A stretch of DNA of 64,000 nucleotides from Streptomyces sp. NBC_01275 (GCF_026340655.1 NZ_JAPEOZ010000001.1:2604001-2668000), one strand, 5' to 3'; counted from the first letter of the stretch, positions 43,191 to 52,629 are shown. Program-made: numbers and translations. The notes: generated from the sequence alone by a model not told the origin.

Positions 43191-46100
43191 TTGACACACC
43201 ACCCGTCCGGAAGAAGGCGCCGCCTGCTCGTGGCAGCGGCCGCCCTCCTGGTCATCGCGGCGACCCCGCAGGTGGCCTCCTCCGCAGACACCTCGCCGTC
43301 CGACACCTCGCCGTCCGACAGCCCGGCCGGCGCCGCCCGCGCTGCTGACAACGTTGCCGCATCCGTCGTCACCCTGGTCACCGGCGACAAGGTCACCGTC
43401 TCCCCCGGCACGGGCGACGCCCCCGGCACGCTCACCGTTCAGGGGCCCGACGGTGAGCCCGCCGGCGCCCGCGTGCTGACCGTGGGCGGCGACACCTACG
43501 TCTATCCCGACTCCGCCCGCGCCTACCTGGCGTCCGGCGCCCTGGACGACCAGCTCTTCAACGTCTCCGCTCTCGTGGCCGACGGCTACGACGACGCGGC
43601 GCTCGAACACCTGCCCCTCATCGTCACTTACGGCGGCAAGGAGGCGTCCGCCTCCGCATTGCGCGGGCGCGCCGTCGCCATGCCGGGCGACGTCACGGAC
43701 GTACGTCCCCTCACCAGCGTCAACGGGGTGGCCTTCGCCGCGGACCGCGAGGACACCGACGCCCTGTGGAGCGCGCTCACCGGCACCGGCACCGGGTCCG
43801 ACTCCGACTCCGACTCCGCGAAGGCGCCCGACACCGACGCCGACGCGGTCTTCCACGGGGGCGTCGCCAAGGTCTGGCTCGACGGCAAGGCCGAGGCCGC
43901 CCTCAGCGACTCGGTCGCCCAGATCGGCGCCCCCGAGGTCTGGGCGGGCGGCAACACCGGGGACGGCGTCGACGTGGCCGTCCTCGACACCGGCTACGAC
44001 CCGGGCCACCCCGACCTGAAGGACGCGGTCGAGGACAGCGAGAGCTTCGTCCCCGGCCAGGACGTCACCGACCGCCACGGCCACGGCACGCACGTCGCCT
44101 CCACCATCGCCGGCAGCGGCGCCGCCTCCGACGGCAAGGAGAAGGGCGTCGCACCCGGCGTCGACCTGCACGTCGGCAAGGTCCTCTCCAACGAGGGCTA
44201 CGGCTACGACTCCTGGATCCTGGCCGGCATGGAGTGGGCCGCCCGCGACGTCCACGCCCGGGTCATCAGCATGAGCCTGGGCAGCAGCGAGAACGCCGAC
44301 GGCGAGACCGTGCTAGCCCGGGCCGTGAACGAGCTGAGCGCCGAGACCGGCGCCCTGTTCACCATCGCCGCCGGCAACGACGGTCCCGGCGCCCAGACGG
44401 TCCGGTCGCCCGGCACCGCCGACGCGGCCCTCACCGTCGGCGCGGTCGACTCCTCCGACGCCATCGCCGACTTCTCCAGCCGTGGCCCCCGCTACGGCGA
44501 CGACGCCCTCAAGCCCGAGATCACCGCGCCCGGCGTCGGCATCCTGGCCGCCAGGTCGCAGTACGCCAGTGACGGCTCCGGCTACTACATCAGCCACAGC
44601 GGCACCTCCATGGCGACCCCGCACGTGGCCGGTGTGGCCGCGCTGGTCGCCGCCGCGCACCCGGACTGGACCGGCAGCCGCATCAAGGACGCCCTGGTCA
44701 GCACCGTCAAGCCCACTCCCGACATCAGCGCGGACGACGGCGGCAACGGCCGGGTTGACGCCGCCGCGGCGGCCAAGGCGACGCTCACCGCCACCGGCAA
44801 GATCGACGCCGGCATCCACTCGCCCGGCACGGGCACGGGCACGGGCACGGGCACGGGCACGGGCACGGGCACGGGCACGGGCACGGGCACGGGCACGGGC
44901 ACGGTGAAGGGTCCGGTCCGCTCCACCGCGACCTGGACCAACACCGGCGACCAGGCCGTCACCGTGGACCTCGCCGTGGACGCCCCGGGCGTTCCCGACG
45001 GCGTCTTCACCGTCTCCCCCGGCCGCGTCGAGGTCCCCGCGCACGGCACCGCGACCGCCACGGTCACCACCGACCTGGACAAGGCGGGCGACCTCCAGCG
45101 CTGGACCGGACGGCTGACGGCGTCCGCCGAGGGCGCCGCGCTGACCCGCACCCTGCTCGGCGTCAGCACCCGCCAGCAGCTGTTCCACGTCCGCACCGAG
45201 GTCACCGGCCGCTCCGGGGAGGCCACGTACGGCGTCCTCACCTTCTACCGCAAGGGCGACGAGTACGCGGGCACCTACCTCTACGGCGAGGGCCGGTCCG
45301 ACGAACTGCTGCCGCCGGGCCTCTACACCGTCTACGCCGACTTCCGGGTGGAGGGCACGCACGGCGCCGCCTCGGCCGGATACGCCCGCATGGTCATCCC
45401 CCAGGTGAAGGTGACCGGCGCCACCGACCTCGTGCTGGACGGCACGAAGCTCAAGGAGGTCAGGACCGTCACGCCGAGGAAGACCGAGAACTTCTCCCGG
45501 CGCCTGGACTACTACCGCGAGTTCGAGGACGGCTCCTCGGTCGCCGACAACTCGCTGATCGACGACGGCTACGACAGCGTCTGGACGGCGCCCACGAGCG
45601 CGCCCAGTGACGGCGAGCAGTACGTCACCGCCCGCTGGCGCAACCAGGAGCCGCTGTTGTCGGTGACCGCCGGTGGGCAGGAGTTCGACGACCTGTGGAT
45701 CATGCCCGGCTCGGCGAAGCTGCCCGAGGACGACTACAGCCTCGACGTGATCCACCCGGGCGACGGTCTCGCGGAGGACTACAAAGGCATCGACGCCGCC
45801 GGCAAGGCCGCCGTGGTGCGCTGGGACTCCGACGACGAGGACACGGCGGACGACCAGATCAGGGCCGCGCAGGCCGCGGGCGTGAAGCTGCTGCTGTTCG
45901 TCAACGACCTCGACGGACGACTGCGCGAGCCCGTCATCAAGTCCTCCATCGAGGTGGTGGGCCTGTCCCGCACGGAGGGCGACAAGCTCATGGCGCGCGT
46001 GGACGCGAGCACGACCGGCAGTGTGCCGCTGCGGGCCGTCTCCCGCCCCGACACGGACTACCTGTACGACCTGGTCCGCACCTGGAAGGGCCGCATCCCC

Positions 46101-47060
46101 GCCGACCCCGTCTACGCGCCCACGACCGGTCAACTGGCCCGGGTCGAGACCACCTTCCACAACCCCACCGGCCGTGAGGTGTACGAGAACCGCTACGACG
46201 TCCACCCCTGGACCGGGTACCAGGTCGGCGTCAACCGGCTGAGCACGGCCGGTGCGCACCGCACCGACTACGTCAGCACCGACAGCACGTTCTCGTGGAC
46301 CGAGGAGGGCGAGCTTCAGTCCCTGTCCTACAGCGCGTCAGGATCCGTCGCCTATCCGGCGGGCAGGACCACGGACGTGGAGTGGTTCGGACCCGTGGTG
46401 CGCCCCCGCATCAACGACAGCGTCCAACTGCCCGTGCGCACCGGCGACGAGGTGAACGTCGTCATCCCGTCCTGGGGCGACTCCGGCGGCGGCCACGCCA
46501 ACTACGCCGCCTTCGGCAGCTCCGACACCACCCAGGAGACCTCGTTGTACCGGGGCGACACCCTGGTCGGCGAGGGCGGCGCCGGGGTGAGCGCGACCGT
46601 GCCGGCGAAGAAGGGCGCCTACCGTCTGGTGCACACGGCGACCCGTACCGCCACGGCCGCCTTCCCCTACTCGACCGCCACACGCACCGAGTGGACGTTC
46701 ACCTCAGCGGCGCCCAGGAACGCCGACGACAGCGAGCGACTCCCGCTCGTCCAGGTGGACTACACCCTGCCGACGTCCGACGACGGCAAGGCTGCCGCCG
46801 ACGCCTCCCTGCTCGTCACTCCACTGCACCTGCGGGGCGGCTCCAACGCGGCGCTCAACACCCGCAAGGTCGAGCTGTCCTACGACGACGGCGCCACCTG
46901 GACGACGGCACGTCTCAGCGGCCGGGGCAACGGCAAGGTGAGCCTGCGTCTGCACGCGCCCGCCTCGGCGCAGTACCTCACGCTGCGCGTCCAGGCCGGT
47001 GACAGTCGCGGCAACACCGTGACGCAGACCGTCGTACGGGCCGCGGGAATCGCCGGATGA
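43191..47060 (+). CDS. Secreted S8 subtilisin-family protease
   Basis: 1289 aa. The start is a TTG at 43191 with GAGGGA five bases upstream; it yields a signal peptide with RRRR followed by LLVAAAALLVIAATPQVASS. An inhibitor-like propeptide follows to about residue 240. The subtilase domain carries the full triad: Asp266 (VAVLDTGYDPG), His298 (HGHGTHVAS) and Ser473 (SGTSMATPH). Residues about 546-571 are a pure Gly-Thr run encoded by a hexanucleotide repeat. The long C-terminal part (about 580-1289) is beta-rich with no family I can name firmly. It is transcribed toward the second S53 gene but separated from it by a strong terminator. Likely extracellular protein degradation. Confidence 0.92.
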   Translation: MTHHPSGRRRRLLVAAAALLVIAATPQVASSADTSPSDTSPSDSPAGAARAADNVAASVVTLVTGDKVTVSPGTGDAPGTLTVQGPDGEPAGARVLTVGGDTYVYPDSARAYLASGALDDQLFNVSALVADGYDDAALEHLPLIVTYGGKEASASALRGRAVAMPGDVTDVRPLTSVNGVAFAADREDTDALWSALTGTGTGSDSDSDSAKAPDTDADAVFHGGVAKVWLDGKAEAALSDSVAQIGAPEVWAGGNTGDGVDVAVLDTGYDPGHPDLKDAVEDSESFVPGQDVTDRHGHGTHVASTIAGSGAASDGKEKGVAPGVDLHVGKVLSNEGYGYDSWILAGMEWAARDVHARVISMSLGSSENADGETVLARAVNELSAETGALFTIAAGNDGPGAQTVRSPGTADAALTVGAVDSSDAIADFSSRGPRYGDDALKPEITAPGVGILAARSQYASDGSGYYISHSGTSMATPHVAGVAALVAAAHPDWTGSRIKDALVSTVKPTPDISADDGGNGRVDAAAAAKATLTATGKIDAGIHSPGTGTGTGTGTGTGTGTGTGTGTGTGTVKGPVRSTATWTNTGDQAVTVDLAVDAPGVPDGVFTVSPGRVEVPAHGTATATVTTDLDKAGDLQRWTGRLTASAEGAALTRTLLGVSTRQQLFHVRTEVTGRSGEATYGVLTFYRKGDEYAGTYLYGEGRSDELLPPGLYTVYADFRVEGTHGAASAGYARMVIPQVKVTGATDLVLDGTKLKEVRTVTPRKTENFSRRLDYYREFEDGSSVADNSLIDDGYDSVWTAPTSAPSDGEQYVTARWRNQEPLLSVTAGGQEFDDLWIMPGSAKLPEDDYSLDVIHPGDGLAEDYKGIDAAGKAAVVRWDSDDEDTADDQIRAAQAAGVKLLLFVNDLDGRLREPVIKSSIEVVGLSRTEGDKLMARVDASTTGSVPLRAVSRPDTDYLYDLVRTWKGRIPADPVYAPTTGQLARVETTFHNPTGREVYENRYDVHPWTGYQVGVNRLSTAGAHRTDYVSTDSTFSWTEEGELQSLSYSASGSVAYPAGRTTDVEWFGPVVRPRINDSVQLPVRTGDEVNVVIPSWGDSGGGHANYAAFGSSDTTQETSLYRGDTLVGEGGAGVSATVPAKKGAYRLVHTATRTATAAFPYSTATRTEWTFTSAAPRNADDSERLPLVQVDYTLPTSDDGKAAADASLLVTPLHLRGGSNAALNTRKVELSYDDGATWTTARLSGRGNGKVSLRLHAPASAQYLTLRVQAGDSRGNTVTQTVVRAAGIAG
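44826..44903 (+). repeat. Hexanucleotide repeat (GGCACG) x13 in the subtilase gene
   Basis: Thirteen perfect GGCACG units encode a run of thirteen Gly-Thr dipeptides between the catalytic domain and the C-terminal region. Units show no variation at all, which points to recent expansion by slippage. Length changes would stay in frame. Confidence 0.95.
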
Positions 47061-47076
47061 CCCCGGCGTGACCGAA

Positions 47077-47111
47077 GCCGCCCGGCGGTCCCCGCACGAC
47101 CGCCGGGCGGC
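47077..47111. terminator. Hairpin terminator after the S8 protease gene
   Basis: A perfect 14-bp inverted repeat (GCCGCCCGGCGGTC at 47077-47090 with its complement at 47098-47111) around a CCCGCAC loop, 17 bp after the subtilase stop codon. Confidence 0.88.
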
Positions 47112-47186
47112 GCCCGTCCGCGTCCACCCCTCCGACGTACCCCTGGCCGACGATCTCGCACAGGGGTGCTCGTGAAAGAGAGAAGA

Positions 47187-50100
47187 ATGTCGGTGCACAT
47201 ACCACCCCTCAGACGTCCCGGCCCGAGCGGCCCGCGCCTCGGGAACCGGATCGCGGCGGTCGCCCTGAGCGCCGCGATCGTGGCCACGGCGGGTGCGGCG
47301 GACGCCTCCGCCGGCGATCGAACAGCGCTCCCCGCTTCGGTCTCCTCCGTCTCTGCCTCCTCGCCGAAGGCCGACGGCACCGAGTCGCTGTGCGGCACGC
47401 CCTCGCCCGGAGAGGCGACCTGCTTCGCCATCCGGCGCACCGGCTCGTCCGCGAAACGGTCCGGCGCCGTGGCCGCGCAGGCGCCCCCCGGCTTCGGCCC
47501 GGCCGACCTGCGGGCCGCCTACGCGTTGCCCGACGACGGCGGGGAGGGCCTGACCGTCGCCGTGGTCGTCGCCCAGGACGCCCCCGCCGCGGAAGCGGAC
47601 CTGGCCGTCTACCGCGCCCAGTTCGGCCTTCCGGCCTGCACGAGCGCGGACGGCTGCTTCACCAAGGTCGACCAGCGCGGCGGCGCCGACTATCCGGAGC
47701 CCGAGGCAGGCTGGGCCGGCGAGGCCGCGCTCGACCTCGACATGGTGTCGGCCTCCGCCCCGAACGCCCGTCTGTTGCTGGTGGAGGCGGACGACGCCAC
47801 CATCGAGAGCCTCGGCGCAGCTGTGCGGCAGGCCGTCACCCTGGGCGCCGACGTCGTCTCCAACTCCTACGGCACCCGGTACGACCTCTTCGACGAGGAC
47901 CCGGCCGAGACCGCCTGGGACGCCTACTACGACCACCCGGGGGTGGCGATCGTCGCCTCGTCCGGCGACGACGACGCCGGCGTGTCCTTCCCGGCCGCCT
48001 CACCCCACGTCACCGCGGTCGGCGGCACCAGTCTGCGCCGGGACGCCGGCGCGGCACGCGGCTGGTCGGAGTCGGTGTGGTCGCACGACGGCTACGGCAC
48101 CGGATCGGGCTGCTCCCGCTACCTGCCCAAGCCCGCGTTCCAGCACGACCCGGGCTGCGACCACCGCACCGTGGCCGACGTGTCGGCCGTGGCGGACCCG
48201 GACACCGGTGTGGCCGTGTACGACAGCTACGGCTCTGCGGGCTGGGGCGTCTACGGCGGCACCAGCGCCTCGGCGCCCCTCGTCGCGGGCGTCTACGCCG
48301 CCGCCGGTCGTGCCGCCCAGGACACCGAGCCCAACGCCTACCCCTACTCCGCGGCCGACGAAGCGCTCAACGACGTCACGGACGGCTCCAACGGCGCCTG
48401 CGATCCCGCCTACCTGTGCACCGCGACCACCGGGTACGACGGCCCCACCGGGCTCGGCACGCCGAACGGACTCACCGCCTTCCGCATGGGCCCGCACGGC
48501 CGGATCACCGGCACGGTCACCGACGCCCGCACCGGCCGACCGGTGCCCGGCGCCGCCGTCTCCGCCGGCGACGACCACCGCACCAGCACCGACGCCCACG
48601 GCCGCTACGCCCTGACGCTGCCCACGGGAACGTACGACCTGACGGTCGACGCCTACGGCTACGCCACCGCCACACCCGGCGAAGTCCGCGTCGACGACGG
48701 CACCGACCTCGCCCGCGACCTCACCGTCACTGCGGTGCCCAGCCGGACCGTCTCCGGAACCGTCACCGACGGATCGGGGCACGGCTGGCCGCTCTACGCG
48801 GCGATCACGGTGGACGGCACGCCTCTGGACCCGGTGTGGACCGATCCCGCCACCGGCCGGTACTCGGTGTCCCTGCCGACCGGTCACACCTACACGCTGC
48901 ACATCGCCACGGCCTACCCCGGATACCGGGCGACGACCCGGCAAGCGAGGGTCGCGGGGCGTGCGGTGCAGGCCGACGTCGCCGTACCCGTGGACGAGGA
49001 AGCGGCCCTGGCCCCCGGCTACGAGGTGCACCGCTCGGGCCCGACCGAGCCGTTCACCGGGACCACAGCCGCACCGGACGGCTGGCGGGTGGCCGACGCC
49101 GACTCGTCCACCGGCGGCTGGACGTTCGACGACCCCGGGGCGCGCGGCAACACCACCGGCGGCAAGGGCGCGTTCGCCGTCGTGGACAGCGACCACTACG
49201 GCGGCGGCGTCTCCCAGGACAGCCAACTCATCAGCCCCGACTACGACTTCACCGACCGCACCGCCCCCCGGGTCGCGTTCGACACCGCCTACCGCGGCTA
49301 CGACGGGCAGAGCGCGACCGTCGACGTCAGCACCGACCACGGCGCCACCTGGACCACCGTCTGGCGGCACACCACGGACTCGGTGGACGGCCCGGCCCAC
49401 GTCGAGATCCCCCTGCCCGACTACACGGGCCGCTCCACGGTCCGACTGCGTTTCCACTTCACCGGCAGCTACGGCTGGTGGTGGGCGGTGGACGACGTCT
49501 TCGTCGGCGACCGCACCTACGACAAGGTCCCGGGCGGACTGGTCGTCGGCCACACCCGGGACGCCAACACCGAGGAACCGGTCAACGGCGCCGAGGTCAC
49601 CGCCGTTGCCACGGGCACCTCGCCCGCCGTGTCCGTCCCGACGCCCACCGACCCGGCCACCGCGGACGGCCTGTACTGGCTGTTCGCGCCGACCGGCGAC
49701 CACGGCCGCACCGGCACCGTGAAGCTGACGGCGGTCAAGTCCCTGTACGCGGACCGCACCGTGACCGCGAGCGTCGCACGCGACGACGTCCGGACCACGG
49801 ATCTCGCCCTCCCGGCCGGCCGGATCACCGCCACCCCGTCGGCCGTCTCCGCCTCGGTACGGCAGGACACCACGGCCCGCGCCAAGGTCACCGTCCGCAA
49901 CACCGGCGGCGCCCCGGCCACCGTCCGGATCCAGGAGTCCGCCGACGCGACCGCGACCCCGCCGCAGGCAGGGGAGTGGCAGCCCGCTCCCGACATCGCC
50001 TACGGAGTCATCGACAACGCGGCCGACGCCTACCGGGGAACGGTGTACACGGGTTTCGGAATGGAGGGTGACGACACCGTCGACAAGGGCCTGTGGTCCT

Positions 50101-51074
50101 ACGACACGACGGCGAACGACACCTCCGCCGCCTGGGTCCGGCGCGCCGACGCCCCAGAAGCACGGCGCGGTCCCGTCCACGGCTTCGTCGACGGCAAGTG
50201 GTACGTAGCCGGCGGCAAGAACGAAGCCGGCCAGGCCGTCACCTCGGTGGCCGTCTACGACCCGGCGACCGACACCTGGTCCAGCGGCGCCGCCGCTCCC
50301 GAGGCGTACTCCCTGGCCGGCAGCGCCGTCCTCGGCGGCCGGCTGTACATGGTCGGCGGCTGCGCCGCCAGTTGCGGGGTCACGGCCGTCCAGGCCTACG
50401 ACCCGGCGACCGACAGCTGGCGGAGCCTGGCGCCGTACCCGCTGCCGATCGCCTATCTCGCCTGCGGCGGACTGGACGGTCACGTCGTGTGCGCCGGCGG
50501 CAACTCCCCCGGCACGGGCGTCGTCGACGACGTCTACTCCTACGACCCGGCCGACGACACCTGGTCACCGGTCGCCTCGCTGCCCACCGGCGTATGGGGC
50601 GCGGCCTATACCACCGCGGGCGGCCGACTGCTGCTCACCGGCGGCTCCGTCGCCACCCAGGCCACGGCGGACATCACCGCGGCCACCTGGTCCTACGACC
50701 CGGGCGCCGACGCCTGGCAGCGGCTCCCGGACAACACCACCCCCACCTACCGCGGCGCCGCGGCGGCCGGCCTGTACAAGATCGGCGGCAGCACCGGCTG
50801 GGGCGACGCCAACGCCGTCACCACCACCGAACTCCTGCCCGGCTACAGCCAAACGGAGGCCGACGACATCACCTGGCTCGACGAGGAGACCACCACGCTC
50901 ACCGTCCCGCCGCACTCGGCCGTCACCCTGCGGCTCACCCTCGACGCGACCCTGCCCGAGACCCGGCGCCCCGGCCATTACACGGCCGCACTCGCCCTCG
51001 TCCACGACACGCCGTACACGGTTCCGCCGGTACCGGTCTCGATGAAGGTCACCACGGCCCGACCACGCTCCTGA
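47187..51074 (+). CDS. Secreted S53 (sedolisin-type) peptidase with Kelch-type C-terminal extension
   Basis: 1295 aa. Signal peptide: RLGNRIAAVALSAAIVATAGAADASA. The S53 domain has Glu179 and Asp183 (GWAGEAALDLDM), oxyanion Asp in VASSGDDD, and nucleophile Ser360 in YGGTSASAP. After it come two carboxypeptidase-regulatory-like repeats and a MAM-like segment (GWTFDDPGARGNTTGGKG), as in the paralogue at 38944. Extra here is about 330 residues with Kelch repeats: GKWYVAGGKNEAG, YDPATDTWSS, GRLYMVGGC, YDPATDSWRS, YDPADDTWSP. These probably form a beta-propeller for binding polymers or cell surfaces. ATG 47187 follows an AGAGAGAAGA purine stretch; GTG 47172 is an alternative five residues longer. 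Confidence 0.9.
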   Translation: MSVHIPPLRRPGPSGPRLGNRIAAVALSAAIVATAGAADASAGDRTALPASVSSVSASSPKADGTESLCGTPSPGEATCFAIRRTGSSAKRSGAVAAQAPPGFGPADLRAAYALPDDGGEGLTVAVVVAQDAPAAEADLAVYRAQFGLPACTSADGCFTKVDQRGGADYPEPEAGWAGEAALDLDMVSASAPNARLLLVEADDATIESLGAAVRQAVTLGADVVSNSYGTRYDLFDEDPAETAWDAYYDHPGVAIVASSGDDDAGVSFPAASPHVTAVGGTSLRRDAGAARGWSESVWSHDGYGTGSGCSRYLPKPAFQHDPGCDHRTVADVSAVADPDTGVAVYDSYGSAGWGVYGGTSASAPLVAGVYAAAGRAAQDTEPNAYPYSAADEALNDVTDGSNGACDPAYLCTATTGYDGPTGLGTPNGLTAFRMGPHGRITGTVTDARTGRPVPGAAVSAGDDHRTSTDAHGRYALTLPTGTYDLTVDAYGYATATPGEVRVDDGTDLARDLTVTAVPSRTVSGTVTDGSGHGWPLYAAITVDGTPLDPVWTDPATGRYSVSLPTGHTYTLHIATAYPGYRATTRQARVAGRAVQADVAVPVDEEAALAPGYEVHRSGPTEPFTGTTAAPDGWRVADADSSTGGWTFDDPGARGNTTGGKGAFAVVDSDHYGGGVSQDSQLISPDYDFTDRTAPRVAFDTAYRGYDGQSATVDVSTDHGATWTTVWRHTTDSVDGPAHVEIPLPDYTGRSTVRLRFHFTGSYGWWWAVDDVFVGDRTYDKVPGGLVVGHTRDANTEEPVNGAEVTAVATGTSPAVSVPTPTDPATADGLYWLFAPTGDHGRTGTVKLTAVKSLYADRTVTASVARDDVRTTDLALPAGRITATPSAVSASVRQDTTARAKVTVRNTGGAPATVRIQESADATATPPQAGEWQPAPDIAYGVIDNAADAYRGTVYTGFGMEGDDTVDKGLWSYDTTANDTSAAWVRRADAPEARRGPVHGFVDGKWYVAGGKNEAGQAVTSVAVYDPATDTWSSGAAAPEAYSLAGSAVLGGRLYMVGGCAASCGVTAVQAYDPATDSWRSLAPYPLPIAYLACGGLDGHVVCAGGNSPGTGVVDDVYSYDPADDTWSPVASLPTGVWGAAYTTAGGRLLLTGGSVATQATADITAATWSYDPGADAWQRLPDNTTPTYRGAAAAGLYKIGGSTGWGDANAVTTTELLPGYSQTEADDITWLDEETTTLTVPPHSAVTLRLTLDATLPETRRPGHYTAALALVHDTPYTVPPVPVSMKVTTARPRS

Positions 51075-51093
51075 CTCCTGACCGGGCGGGAGT

Positions 51094-51128
51094 CCGGGGC
51101 CGGCACACGACATCCGTGCCGGCCCCGG
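51094..51128. terminator. Hairpin terminator after the S53-Kelch gene
   Basis: A perfect 13-bp stem (CCGGGGCCGGCAC at 51094-51106, complement at 51116-51128) with a 9-base loop, 19 bp after the stop codon. Confidence 0.88.
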
Positions 51129-51188
51129 CTCCCCTCGTCGAGCGTCACGGTCACGCAGCCACTACCTCCGCCACACCACGCATCCATC

Positions 51189-51488
51189 GGAATCCGTACT
51201 ACCGACCTGTCCGAGTCCGGCTCAGATGCCGACCCGGTCCTGATCGGCGCCCACGGCAAGCCCCAGGGCGTCCTGCTGTCCGTCGAGGCCTTCGAAGCAC
51301 TGAGCGGCCGAGCGGCACGACGTGCGGCCGTCGCCTCGGCCACCGGCTCCGTCGAGGCCGAGGGGCTCCGCGCCTCCGAGGCCTCCGACCGCGACACCGA
51401 GGCGTACGTAAAGGGCGACCTCGACGCGGACACCCTGGTCGCCCGCGCGATCCGCCACCGACAGACTTCGGAGCGTCGGACAGGGTGA
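51189..51488 (+). pseudogene. Remnant of a Phd/prevent-host-death type antitoxin
   Basis: An open stretch ending at TGA 51486-51488 reads ADPVLIGAHGKPQGVLLSVE then AFEALSGRA, followed by a charged alanine-rich tail, as in Phd/YefM-type antitoxins. No ATG, GTG or TTG lies at a sensible place ahead of the conserved part, and the usual N-terminal DNA-binding segment is missing. I read it as an N-terminally deleted antitoxin gene. Its stop overlaps the GTG of the broken fic gene (GTGA at 51485-51488), the coupling expected of a former toxin-antitoxin operon. Confidence 0.65.
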
Positions 51489-51880
51489 ACGATCCGTACG
51501 CCATGCCCAACGGCGTGCTGCGCAACAAGCTCGGCATCACCGACCACCAGCGGCTCGCGGCAGCGGAGGCCGACATCACCCGGGCGCGCCTCGCCATGCT
51601 CGCCGAACGCCCTACGCCGGAGAGGTCTTCGGACGTCGCACCTCCTCCGCTCACCTGCGGGATCTCCCCCGGCAGGAATTCGTCATCCGACTGGCCGAGC
51701 CGCACGGCGACATGAACGTCCTCCACCCGTTCCGCGAGGGCAACGGCCGTGCCCAGCGGGCATTCCCGGCCCAACCCGGCCACGACGCGGGATACGACCT
51801 GAGCTGGTCGGGCATGGACCCTCAGCGCAACGAGGACGCCTCGGTGAAGAGCTTCCTCGGCGACAACAGCCTGTCGGAGT
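51485..51880 (+). pseudogene. Broken Fic/Doc-family toxin gene
   Basis: The first part (GTG 51485) encodes VNDPYAMPNGVLRNKLGITD and AAAEADITRARLAMLAERP, the usual N-terminus of actinobacterial Fic proteins. After about 51612 the similarity continues in a different frame: YAGEVFG, HLRDLPRQEFVIRLAEPHGD, then the Fic active-site motif HPFREGNGRAQRAF at about 51725-51767. The roughly 45 residues that normally separate these parts are absent, and the join shifts frame, so an internal deletion has inactivated the gene. Intact family members transfer AMP to target proteins. The 3' limit is approximate; the second frame runs on past the YefM promoter. Confidence 0.75.
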
Positions 51881-51896
51881 TGAGCGCAACCAGACC

Positions 51897-51937
51897 GGTA
51901 CGGATTTCCGTACCAGTTCGGTACGGTATTAAGTACC
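51897..51937. promoter_or_regulatory. Palindromic operator of the YefM-YoeB pair
   Basis: A perfect palindrome GGTACGGA-TT-TCCGTACC (51897-51914) is followed by a second inverted pair GGTAC/GTACC (51920-51924 and 51933-51937). All half-sites share the GGTAC core. Location 23 bp before the yefM start and symmetry fit the autoregulatory operator bound by YefM-type antitoxins. TATTAA at 51928-51933 lies between the second pair and could be a -10 element. Confidence 0.7.
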
Positions 51938-51959
51938 AGTCTGGGAGAGGATGTGCGTC

Positions 51960-52232
51960 ATGGCCCTCACCGCAAGCGAGGCGCGCAGGGACCTTTTCCC
52001 CCTGATCAAGAAGGTCAACGACGACCACGCGCCCGTACGCATCCACTCCAAGAACGGCGACGCCATACTCATGTCCGCAGAGGACTACGACGCCTGGCAG
52101 GAGACCGTCTACCTCCTACGCTCCCCGGCCAACGCTCGCCGCCTCATGGAAGCCGTCGCCCGCGACCGTGCTGGCCAGACAGGGATCACGAAGACCCTGG
52201 AGGAGCTCCAGGAACTGGCCGGTGAGGAGTGA
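51960..52232 (+). CDS. yefM: YefM-family antitoxin
   Basis: 90 aa. The Phd/YefM fold is recognisable: [20 protein letters not shown], then [31 protein letters not shown]. It neutralises YoeB with its C-terminal tail and represses its own promoter through the N-terminal half. ATG 51960 is chosen because GGAGAGG lies nine bases upstream and the protein then begins like other family members; ATG 51951 is too close to that site. The stop overlaps the yoeB start (GTGA), giving coupled synthesis with the antitoxin first. Confidence 0.92.
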   Translation: MALTASEARRDLFPLIKKVNDDHAPVRIHSKNGDAILMSAEDYDAWQETVYLLRSPANARRLMEAVARDRAGQTGITKTLEELQELAGEE

Positions 52233-52492
52233 GGGAAGTCAACTTCGACCCGGCCGACTGGGACGACTTCCAGCACTGGCTGGAGACCGACCGCAAGATG
52301 GTGCGCCGCGTCGTTCGCCTCATCGGCGAAATCCAGCGCGACCCGTTCAACGGCATCGGCAAGCCCGAACCGCTCAAGGGAGACCTGTCCGGCTACTGGT
52401 CGCGACGCATCGACGACGAACACCGCCTCGTCTACCGAGCCGACGACAAACAGGTCAAGATCCTCAAGGCTCGGTACCACTACACGGACTGA
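52229..52492 (+). CDS. yoeB: YoeB-family mRNA interferase toxin
   Basis: 87 aa, the normal size. YoeB cuts mRNA in the ribosomal A site when free of YefM. The catalytic residues known from E. coli YoeB (Glu46, Arg65, His83) match Glu47, Arg66 and His84 here, in [25 protein letters not shown] and ARYHYTD. The GTG start overlaps the yefM stop and has GAGG just upstream. The module looks intact and active, next to a decayed Phd/Fic pair. Confidence 0.93.
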   Translation: MREVNFDPADWDDFQHWLETDRKMVRRVVRLIGEIQRDPFNGIGKPEPLKGDLSGYWSRRIDDEHRLVYRADDKQVKILKARYHYTD

Positions 52493-52602
52493 CGTCGGCT
52501 GCGACAGTACTGGTCACGGCCGCCGGTTGAGGACTGCTCCAGCACTGTCGCCGCGTAGCGGACGGCAGACATGCCTGGTCAAGCCCGAGTCGGAACCTCG
52601 CC

Positions 52603-52629
52603 GGCAGACGAGTCGGGCTGTACGCCGGG
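52603..52629 (+). repeat. Left attachment-like site: 27-bp copy of the rnpB 3' end
   Basis: A perfect 27-bp direct repeat of 57948-57974, which is the 3' end of rnpB plus a few bases. Similarity stops abruptly on both sides. Only this short piece of rnpB is present. This is the pattern left when a site-specific element inserts into the 3' end of an RNA gene and duplicates the core site, so I read it as one att end. Confidence 0.8.
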
